From: Colias croceus
Lineage: Eukaryota > Arthropoda > Insecta > Lepidoptera > Pieridae
Assembly: GCF_905220415.1 (NCBI RefSeq)
Contig: NC_059565.1
Location: 813,501 to 877,500, forward strand
Length of the DNA stretch: 64,000 bases
Direction of reading: 5' to 3'
Part shown: piece after piece, positions 23,554 through 34,400 of the stretch
Position numbering within the stretch: the first letter of the stretch is position 1
How the letters are laid out: every line of letters starts with the position of its first letter
The notes under the pieces: model-generated
The model's input: the letters and a program-made list of their open reading frames with translations, nothing else
What the model was told of the DNA's origin: nothing
Database searches by the model: none
Translations under genes and position numbers: made by a program

Positions 23554-23645
23554 ATGTAAGTAGCCGGTTTAACAAAACCCCTTTAACAGTTATAGCGATT
23601 GTAATGCGACTTTCGCTGTCACTTGGTTAAACGCCTTATACAAAA

Positions 23646-23870
23646 CTAGCTGTTGTCCGCAGCTTTGCCTGCGTGGAAAAGATAAATAAACATGATACAA
23701 ATTTTCATCCCCTATTTTATCCCCGTGGGGGTAGAATTGATCAAAATCCTTTCTTAGGGGACGCCTCCGTCCTAACATCTACCTGCATGCCAAACAGCCC
23801 GATCCGTGCAGTGGTTTGGGCTGTGCGTTGATAGATCACTATATCAGTCACCTTTGAGTTTTATTTATAT
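23646..23870 (-). mobile_element. Helitron-like element, subfamily G
   Basis: CTAG at 23646-23649. The body differs from A-F (CCCCGTGGGGGTAGAATTG, GTGCAGTGGTTTGGGCTGTG). The 5' end near 23870 is uncertain. Confidence 0.55.
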
Positions 23871-24264
23871 TTGATACCAAGATAAAATATACAGACACAG
23901 AATGGATATAAAATTAATCGTAATTTACATACAAATACATATATAATTTCTGTCTAGACTAGCGTCGTATAATACTCTACAATATCTCGAATATACTATA
24001 GGTACTTAAAATACTTAATATACTTAAAATACTTAAATAAACTATTCGAGATTTTTTGTTGCAGTTTAATAACAAGATAATTTTTCGGAAAAATACTCTG
24101 TTTTTACTGCAATAAATATTGTAAAAAGTATAAAATTATTCCTTAAAGAGACCGCCATCTTGGATTTAATTTGACGTTACATAAAATGAGTGGACAATCA
24201 TTACATTAAAATAATAGTGTGTGTTGTATACCTATAATTTAACATATTACAAGCTTATTAGTAA

Positions 24265-24375
24265 CTAGCTTTCCGCCCGCGGCTTCGCCCGCGTTTTCAA
24301 AGAAAAACCCGCGTCGTTCCCGTTCCCGTAGGATTTCCGGGTTAAAACCTATTTTATGTATTATTCCAAGATAAG
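24265..24375 (-). mobile_element. Helitron-like element, B/A 3' half only
   Basis: CTAG at 24265-24268 with about 100 bp of the shared 3' region; the rest is lost. Confidence 0.65.
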
Positions 24376-25101
24376 AACTTTATTACCTTACTAGGTAGTT
24401 AGTAATTAAAATATAATGTTAATGGGAACTTCAAATATCACATACAAACACACATTACCTAAACAGTATGTTAATTCGTTTTTTATTCTTGTGTTGTGAG
24501 AAAATTCCCACCGACAAGGTTTTAACTTTTAAGATAATACACGTACTTAGGTAGGTAAATAATGAAGCAAAATCTAACATTATGCACTTGCTGCGACAAA
24601 AATGCATAAAAAGAGAAAGGTTATGTTGCAATTCGGAATATTTTCTTCCGCTGCCCTTATTTAATAAACTTGTAATTAAACGTATTGCGTATAATAGTAA
24701 TTTAAAAAGTTATGGCGGGAAATGAATACGTCATAGGTAATTAATGTCGAAACTTGTGCGTGATAAAAAATGATGATTCTTGTTTTAGGCGGGAAAGTCA
24801 GATGTTAAATAGTTAAATACAGATAAATAATGCACAGTAGGTATGTGTTAAAGATATTAAGTATAAAACATTGAAAATTTTATACTGTCAAGTGAGGTAG
24901 GTAGATAATTTAAAATTATACAAGCCGGTTTTATTATCCAGTTGCAATGATTGTTACTAATTATATTAGACGCAGAGGTCGTCAATTATAATGTTATTAC
25001 CTACGTAGAATCTACAAGGGAATAAAATTGCAGCTTTTGGCTATATTAAGTAACATAAGTTTATAAGTTGAATGTTAACTTGTACACTAAAATTAAAGTG
25101 A

Positions 25102-25160
25102 ATTGGTCTGTTTAAAGGTACTTAATTGTTCTTTAATTAAGTACCTTTAAACAGACCAAT
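25102..25160. repeat. Perfect 26-bp inverted repeat (hairpin)
   Basis: The arm at 25102-25127 pairs without mismatch with 25135-25160 across a 7-nt loop (GTTCTTT). The arm starts ATTGGTCTGTTTAAAGGTAC. A further half copy (ACAGACCAT) follows at about 25171. Possibly a foldback element. Confidence 0.85.
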
Positions 25161-25965
25161 AATATTTTAACAGACCATAAATAATTGTTATTTATTTAAA
25201 CTTTACTGATTTAATGGAACTAGCCTACTTATTTAATACTACTAGCGAACTTTGTGTGAAGTAGTAAGTACCAGTAAGTACATAATAATATTATGTACTC
25301 CATACAAATTTACGCTGAGATGAGATGAGAGAAGTTCAACAGCTCTACTACGCTTTATATTTTTTGTGTACATAATACACCTTATTCCAAACAGTATATA
25401 AATATTGAATGAATGATCAAAACCACACAAATATTACAAATATTCGATTTCTATTGACTGACCACTAAACATAGTTTCACCGTGCAAACAAAAATATGCA
25501 TGCTAATTTGACATTACACACGGCTATCTGTCGTCAGCCTTTGCCTGAGTGAGTGAAAAAAACACAAACTTTCACTTACCAAAAAGGATTTTATTGACAA
25601 ATCACAAGAAAACAAATGAAATTCAACAGCACGTGCACACAACGCGATGGTTTAAATCTGACTGGTTTTTACAGTTGAAATGGGATACCAGATGCGATAT
25701 TTTCCATTGCAACACGGATTATTTTTTAGGTCATATGCATAAGTTGTTATTTGCTTGAGAAGTTTTATTGCATTTATTAACAAAATTTGATTTAATAAAG
25801 AGTCGTAAGAAATACTTATTGACAAGTGATTAATTTATCTTATAGGTTATGTATGATTGAAATATTACTTAATCAAAAAAATAAACTTTGTTAAATTAAC
25901 GATACTCTGTAAAGCCTACAAAATTATATTACAAATTTAATATACCTAATACAATTTACGTTGAT

Positions 25966-26481
25966 ATGAAAATGAAAATGAAAATATATTTATTTCTCAT
26001 ACACACAGTTTTCATATACAGAAAATGGATGAGTCCTCCTAGTAAGTTTACAAAAACCTGTGTCAGGAGGACCCGCTCTTCCTTAACTAGAGTTTACTTG
26101 AAACATAATACGTGTGCAGATGTATGTCTGTGAGTGAGTGTGTGTGTATGTGTGTGTGTATGTGTGTGCACGTGTGTGTGTGCGTGTGTGTGTGTGTGTG
26201 TGTGTTTGTGTGTGTGTTTGTGTGTGTGTGTGTGCGTGTGTGTGTTTGTATGTTTGGGTATGTATGAGCTATTAAAAATTATAAAATGTAGTGTAGAAGC
26301 GCCTCAGTATCCTCATAGGAAAGTGTTTTCAAATATTGAATAACTGTTTTTTTAAAGTCACGATGATTAAGTCTATGTATATCTAAAATATTATTAAGAC
26401 GATTATAGAGGTAGATGGACCTAGCTTTAAATTGGTGTTTAGCAAAAACTGTTTTAGTACATATGGTGATATGGTGATATG
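25966..26481 (-). mobile_element. LINE 3' end (minus strand) containing a TG microsatellite
   Basis: On the minus strand, 26470-26281 encodes the tail of a non-LTR reverse transcriptase (FKARSIYLYNRLNNILDI, then a stop). Its 3' UTR holds the microsatellite, and it ends in an AATAAATATATTTTCATTTTC-type tail near 25966. Confidence 0.6.
26131..26255. repeat. (TG)n microsatellite
   Basis: About 120 bp of TG dinucleotides with scattered TA, CG and TT interruptions. The Cys/Val-rich open frame across it is a repeat artefact. Confidence 0.95.
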
Positions 26482-26503
26482 ATAAATGAAATAAGCTCTT
26501 TAT

Positions 26504-26681
26504 TCCATACTAATATTATAAATGCGAAAGTAACTCTGTCTGTCTGTTACTCAATCACGCCTAAACTACTGAACCAATTTGCATGAAATTTGGTATGGAG
26601 ATAATTTGATACCCGAGAACGGACATAGGCTACCTCTTATTGCGAAATATGTACCACGGGCGAAGGCGGGGCGGACCGCTA
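26504..26681 (+). mobile_element. Helitron-like element, A/F hybrid
   Basis: An A-type start (TCCATACTAATATTATAAA at 26504) and an F-type end (GGACCGCTAG at 26681). The same hybrid structure is seen at 27990, 31352, 33725 and 35096. Confidence 0.8.
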
Positions 26682-27989
26682 GTTATGAATAAAATAATTA
26701 TTCACATATTGTAGAGATTTAGTTACTGAAATGTATCTATATTTGTATTGATTAATACTGAGATAAGAGATTACACTTAATTGTACAAACAAAATAATAA
26801 GATTTAAAATACCTAAACTTATTGCAGTTAAAATTTTTCTTGTTAAGGTTTACGTCACAATTATAGTTTTCTGTTAATTACGTATGTAGGTTTAAAGTAT
26901 ACTCAGAATGAGTTTACTTTCATTATTACAAATAAGTAATTAACATATTCTTATTAAATAAAACTTTTTTTATGATTTTTTAACTGGCAACAAAAACATT
27001 AAGAATCTCGCCTACACGAGCGGGCAAATTGTTATTCAACACACGCATAAATATTTAGCACTCGCTAAAAGGCTTTGTGATATAGAAATTTCTTATTTTC
27101 TGAACATAATAATATATGGTATTTTTTGAAATATACAGCCTAGTTGGGCGTACATACCGTTTACTTTTTGATTTAAAATTTAAATAAATTTTATTTTAAC
27201 GGTACCTACTGTTAAGTTGCTTCCTGCATTAATTGAATTTATGTCTATATTTAAAATCTTAAATTTATATTATATACCTCTAAGCGGCTGTAAAAAATTG
27301 ATATATTTTTAGCGTAGAGATAGCTTTCAATATGTCACAGGAAGATAGGTAAGTATGGATTCTATTAAAAAAAACAAATGGAACACGGTGTCACTATAAA
27401 TTAGTTATTTCATCTTGATCTATCTGTATAACAAAATCTATCTTAATATATCTAGCAGTCCAGTCGTATTAGAATAACAGACAACTTCATTTAATTTAAA
27501 TTGTGTAAATTTTCATGCCACCATTTGTATCGAGAAATTATTTAAATTAGGTACTGTTAATGACGTCATCTCCATCAAAGTACTTTTTGTGTTATTATTA
27601 CGCATATCATCGCATATTCATTAAAATATCTATTAGCAATTTAGAAATATTCAAATAGACTATACCTACGTGTAGGTACAATTTCAAAATAATTTATTGG
27701 TGTCAATATTGTATTCATTTACTTCCTCAAATTAATATAATTTATTTACTCTAGATTTCTCTTAGAAGTGCTTTTAAGTCTTCAAATCTAACGGCCTTAC
27801 TTATAAAATGTTACCCATTCGCTATGCAATGGATTAATCATTGCAATAACCTGTCTTGTTTTTATGATTGACGTTTCATGTGAGCAACAGCAGGACACAG
27901 CTATTGTATAAAATGGTAGAAATTTAGGTATCCACTTTTTATTATTAAGGCCGTAAGCGTCTTCTTCAGTATATGGGTTCAGAAAGCAA
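26682..27989. other. Intergenic, mostly unassigned
   Basis: AT-rich with no gene evident. At 27745-27960 there is a weak LINE-3'-like stretch (TTAGAAGTGCTTTTAAGTC on the plus strand), related to 21105-21245. Confidence 0.35.
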
Positions 27990-28172
27990 TCCATACTAAT
28001 ATTATAAATGCGAAAGTAACTGTCTGTATGTCTGTCTATTACTCAATCACGCCTAAACTACTGAACCAATTTGCATGAAATTTGGTATGGAGATATTTTG
28101 ATACCCGAGAAAGGACATAGGCTACCTTTTATTGCGAAATATACCACGGGCAAAGCCGGGGCGGACCACTAG
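27990..28172 (+). mobile_element. Helitron-like element, A/F hybrid
   Basis: TCCATACTAAT at 27990 to CTAG at 28169-28172. Target A and T are intact on both sides. Confidence 0.8.
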
Positions 28173-28468
28173 TTTCTAATAAATTATCTTTAAAATAGTT
28201 ATTATTTTATTAGGTACACACATTCACGCAAAAGAAAACTGTAAATTACCCAAATTGTGAGCGATTCTTGATGGGTTAGTTTCTACAATTATATTATTTT
28301 TACAGTTTAATAAAGATTTTTATTTATTATTATTTAGTTAGGTATAATTAATATACTTAGTTAAAAAAAGTCGCCTCTTCATGACATTGACGGTATTGCC
28401 ATGACGCCATGACATTTTACTCTAAACAAAAGGCTTTGTCAAATAAAACACACTTTATAAAAAAACAA

Positions 28469-28474
28469 TTTATT
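28469..28474 (-). promoter_or_regulatory. AATAAA polyadenylation signal of pus10
   Basis: AATAAA on the minus strand overlaps the stop codon (TAA at 28470-28472), implying an extremely short 3' UTR unless another site is used. Confidence 0.45.
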
Positions 28475-31400
28475 CCCGTATCGGCCAATCCAAGTGCACC
28501 CTAGTGACGTCTAGAGCGAGCAAGTCTATATCCGCTCGCAACAAGTGCGAGAGGGACGGCCTGCTTCTGGCTAGTTCCCCGTGCAACCACTCCTTTACGT
28601 ATGTGCCCGCTGATGTTACTAGATGTGCTCGGAATAGTTGCGGGTATTCTGTGAAATTTGTAACCCTGAATTAGCACATGATTTAAATACTGGATAGAAA
28701 GGGCAATTTTATATGTCGATTAATGTTTATTTCATTTTTTAATATTGATTTCGAACCAAAAATGTGATAACATTAAAAAGTCATGCAAGAAAATTTGTAG
28801 GGCGATATTTATTCACCAGTTGAATTATGTAAATTCAAAATTCAATTTTCTAGTAATTTTTTTAAACATTATTTTATGAATTTTATCGTCCGGATACAGG
28901 CTAGTTTTACCATCACAAACACCTGGGTGAAGGTCCTGCATTGACACAACTTCCAGTTATTGAAGTGAAACTTCTTTATCGGGGTTGGAAAAAAATTTCG
29001 TGTAACATTTTTTCGTTACGCGCGAAATTTTTCCGTTACGCGCCATCTTTTTCTTATTCTACCACGCATGATTCGACGTATTTCTGTAAATTATTTTTTG
29101 AAAAATAAGGTCATAAAGAAGTTTCACTTATAGTACACGCTCACATTTTTTTTAACTTATTTAACTTACCGGGCACCATTTCAGCGCTCAAATCCAAAAT
29201 TTGCCTCGATCTATTGATCAAAGGCCGCCGGTGCAAAACTCGTATCGGCGTTTTCTGTTTAATGTTTATCCTAGCCGGATCATTGAGTTCCGTATTACGG
29301 TACGTGTTTATGAATTCTATGTCTTTTTCTGTTACTTTTATAGGAGCTGTTGTGTCCTGAAAATAATTTATATGATTAATGTAAAAAAAGAGGACCAAAC
29401 GTTTTATATTTCGTTAAAAATCCGTTAAAAAGGTCTTTAATTTCTAAAACTAAAGGCAAAAATCTATAATAATATCATAAACTGTGCCCCGCGGTTTTAC
29501 CCGCATTGCTCCGCTCCTGTTTGTCTTAGCGTTATGATATATTATAGCCTCTTGAATCACTCTATCCATTAAAAAAAACTGCATCAAAATCCATTGCGTA
29601 GTTTTAATTATATATAAGCTTAAATCATTTAAACTACGCAACGGATTTTGATGCGGTTTTTTTTAATAGATAGTGATTCAAGGGGAAGGTTTTAGTATAT
29701 AATTTATTAGGTTTTAGACAAAGCGGGCGAAGCCGCGGGCGGTTAGCTAGTGCTTTTATATAGTTCAAACTTACATCATCATCAAATTTCGAATGTGTAA
29801 GCTTAATGCATAACGCTTCATATGTCTTGCATTTTGTCTCTTCGCCTTTCTTCAGTTGTATTAAATCATCTCTGAAAATAATTATAATTATTTATGTATA
29901 TTTATTATTTTATTAATTATTCACTTGTAATGTATAAAAAAGGTAGCTAAACTTAACACAACATAAGCTTCATTTTAACACTCAAGAAAATGTATCGAAA
30001 ATATTTAAAAAAAATCAAGCAAAAATAAGCTTTATTTCCCTTAAAATAAGGTACAACCAACACAACAAAATATGAACAAGAAAATTAAGCAAAAATGAAC
30101 CTTATTCACCTAAAATAAAGTACAACACATCTAAATATATACAAAAAATCAAGTAAAAATGAACCTTATCCCCCTTAAATAAGGTACAATAAAAAAACAA
30201 GCAAATATGAACCTAATTCCCTATAAAATAAAGCACATACTCACTTATAAATTTATAAATATAAATACATACTCAGAACATACTCACTTGCTAACATAAG
30301 TTAGTGACTTGACAACTACGTCACCGCTTTTGCTTATTTCAGCACAAGCCTGTTCCAATTCTTCTAATTTTAATTGTCTTAACGGATCGGAAATCTGCAA
30401 AATTAATATAAATATTTATATACATACTTATTATAAAAAGGAAAACTTTGTTTGTTTGATTGTAATGAATAGGCTAATAAACTACTGGACCGATTTTGAT
30501 GAAATCTGGCACAGACAATCTTTAGACCCTGAGAAAGAACATTGGCTTTTTATTGCGAAATATGTACCATGGGCGAAGCCGGGGCGGACCGCTAGTATTA
30601 TTATAAAAGTGACTCGGGTTTTGAGATATTCGAGATTCTTCGATAATTCTATAAAATTACACCTTCTACCACTCTTTTTGGGGCATTAAATACATATTAA
30701 ATTCCTAATACAATGAGTCAAGAGCGTTAATTCATAACTACAAAAATCCATACATTTTTGGCATCTATCTGTTAGTGAAACTCCCGTCAAAATCGGTCCA
30801 GCCGTTGCAGAGATTAGCCAGAACAAACAAGCCAAAAATTATAAATACATATATGTATTTAGTAAAAAGCGGTTATTTTCATATTACAAACAGACACTCG
30901 CAAGTTTATTATCAGTATATATGAGTCGAGTATTATGATAAAAATATTGATGATACCTCAATAGCAAACGGTCTTCCATCCCCCAAACATCTGACATCGA
31001 CATCTTCTCGACCGGCCGCTATGAATTTTAATCGACTCTCTACATCACTATCTGAGAAACTGTAAACAATATTTATTTTTATGTAAAAAGGTGTATAGAT
31101 AAATAATCTATACTAATATTATGAAGCTGAAAAGTTTGTTTGTTTGAACGCGCTTATCTCGGGAACTACTGGTCCGATTTGAAAAATTCTTTCAGTGTTA
31201 GATAGCTAATTTATCGAGGAAGGCTATAGGCTGCGACCAATAGGAGTGGAGACACGGGGGTGAAACCGCGCGGAGCAGCTAGTATATAGATAAAGATAAA
31301 TAATATCACTTTTTATGGTGTAAAAAGTAATATTATTTATCTTATAGAAAACTAGTGGTCCGCCCCGGCTTCGCCCGTGGTACATATTTCGCAATAAAAG

Positions 31401-34400
31401 GTAGCCTATGTCCTTTCTCGGGTATCAAAATATCTCCAAACCAAGTTTCATGCAAATTGGTTCAGTAGTTTAGGCGTGATTGAGTAACAGACAGACAGAG
31501 TCACTTTCGCATTTATAATATTAGTAGGGATTGTAAATCCAACATTATAAACAACAACAGAATAACTTAATTAACATCACTTACTTGAATAACTTAGCCA
31601 GTGGCGCGAATATAATTTCCTGTACCGAAGTTGGTAGGACTCTTTTGCCGTCTAGCACCCACGGCGATTGGGGTAGGTTTCTGCTTAGTTTTATGTACCT
31701 TGAATTAGAGTATTAGTATTAGTAGTATATTGTACGAGAAATAGTATAAGTATGGCCAAACAACAACAAAATTGCGTATTAAGAGTTAGCGCGCAAGAGC
31801 AACTTTTGTCTCGTTCACTATTTTGTCTCTCCCATCAACTCTATGGGCTAGTAAGAAAGTGCACGCACGTAGCGACGCAACTCCCCATACAGTTGATGGG
31901 AGAGACTCAATAGTGAACGAGACAAAAGTTGCTCTTGCGTGCTAGCTCTAAGTAAACAACTGAATTCAACAATATGTTCTGTATTAAAAAAAATAGGATA
32001 ATATTTTAATTATAGAAAATATGTGATTATTTTTATTTTTGACAATAACTTTCAATATAATTTTTAAGATATAAAAACCGTTTTATCTACATAAATCTTC
32101 CAAAAAATCTTATCAAAATCAATGTCGACAAAAAAAAACAGAAATCCTTAAAAATAAAAAAACACATGATCCCTCGTAAAAACCAAACTTAAAAAAATAC
32201 TTCAGGCTAGCAGTGTTGCTAGTGATGCATTCTACAGGGTGTCCCACTATTGGTATACTAAGCGCGAAGGTACTTGTAGTTTTGCATGATCACGTAAAAA
32301 ATACTTAAACAACAAAATAACGTCAAAAATTTTTTGCTAAATTTTTCCAGCAAATCCATGTTTTCTTCTCTAGTTTCGCGTAGCTGGCATATACCGCTTC
32401 TCTAATGTGAGCATTTTGTCTATGAAAACATAATCTTAAATGATAGCTCACGTGCTGGTGGCAAAGTTGGACGGGTTGCTTGTTATGGGTCTACATATAG
32501 AGCATATAGAGTTTTAAGAATTCATTTATTTGAAAAAAAAATGCGTCTGGAATTTTATCACTATTTTTTACGTACTCAAATATGCAAAACTATAACCTCC
32601 TTTGAGCTTTGTATACCAACAGTGGGACACCCTGTATACTGCCTGTAGTGTTGCCAATGTACAAAAAACTCACAAAAACCCACAAAAAACCCACCTCCCC
32701 GCCAAATAAGCCGGCGCATGCGCGCAAACAACGCTCACGCACTGCGCGTGCTCTTGCGCCGCGAGGTTCGCACCGCACGCTAGCAGTGATGCTAATGTTG
32801 CGTTTTCTAGAGCCTGGTGTGAAAAAATACGACCATCTTTAAAAAAAAGAGTGTGTGTACTTATGTACACGCGTTAGAAGTTATACTTCTTTTGCGTATG
32901 GAAAAAAAATAGTAGAATATACAACTTGAACATAGTTATCAATTTTCATACCACATAGCTAACTTCATGCTGTTAAATTTATGTGTCGGTGTGCGCGCGC
33001 ATCGTAAAAATTCACTCTCATCATTTTTCTCCATCGCGCCAAAAGAAGTATAACTTCAATTAAGAGATTTAATGATACCAGATGGAGTTTGTACAAAAAA
33101 TATTATTTATATGTATAAATAATAACACCGTGGTTAGATTAGCATCTTATTGCTATATGTGATCACAATGTTGCGTTCTATAGTGTTGCCATAAAACAAT
33201 AAAAAATACGAAAATTTTGTAAATAAAATTTGGATTCCAAAAATCTAATTAAAAAAAGGTAATTAATAAAGTTATTTAATGGTTAAAATAACATTGTATT
33301 TAGAAGTTTATATCACCTACTAATAATAATAACAGACTATAGTCTAGTACGGGACCATCGTTTTTGTATATTTTGTAATTGTGGTTGTCAAATAAAGATA
33401 TTTTTATTTTTTTTTACCTGTTCAACAGATTGTCTTGTGAATTCTGTGGGGAATCTCCTTTTCTGTTTACTGCGAGATATGAACAAATCCGCCGACACTA
33501 TTTTGAGGATTTCCAATTCCTGAAAAAACACAAAATATGAAAAAAAAATGAACGTTATGAAAAAAACTTGTCTACGATTACTTGTCTACTATTATACAAT
33601 ACAAAATTATATTACGAGAAAATTTAATACTTTTTCCGACAAATTAATACAGCAGACAAAAAAAATAAGTTTTTATAAGTAGCATGTATTTAACATATTG
33701 TATTTGAACAAATATTATATACATACTAGTGGTCCGCCCCGGCTTCGCTCGTGGTACATATTTCGCAATAAAAGGTAGCTTTAGCTTTCTCGGGTATCAA
33801 AATATCCCCATACCAAATTTCATGCAAATTGGTTCAGTAGTTTAGGCGTGATTGAGTAACAGACAGACAGACAGAGTTACTTTCGCATTTATAATATTAG
33901 TATGGATTGCAATTGTATTTGAACGCGCTAATCTCGGGAACTAGTGGTCCGATTTGAAAAATTCTTTCGGTGTTAGATGGCCCATTCATCGAGGAAGGCT
34001 ATAGACTATAATCTATATATCATCTCACTAAGACCAACAGGAGCGAAGCACTGCGGGTAAAACCGTGAGGCGCAGCTAGTACATTCATATAATTTGAATA
34101 ATGTTTGATTTTACAGACCAACACTCGAAAAGGAACATATCAATAAATCTAATAGAATAAATAAATATTCGAAATACCTGCAAATCATTAGGATAATCCA
34201 AATGCACTGTTATAAGGAGCGGTGAGTCCATATCAAACTTTTTATCAATATTGACCGCCACTCGTTCCCTGAATGTCATTTTCCATGCGTCTTTTAGTGG
34301 TGTTATTATATCTGAAAATATTTTAATAATACATATAAAACATCGCGTTTAACCAGCATTATTTTTATGGTTGCCAGGAACAGATTGCTTTAATAACTCA

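Noticed and set aside
25102..25160. microRNA precursor
   Set aside because: A perfect 26-bp stem with no bulges and a 7-nt loop is too short and too regular; foldback repeat is more likely.
26134..26343. Cys/Val-rich open frame of 69 codons
   Set aside because: It is a translation of the TG microsatellite, not a gene.
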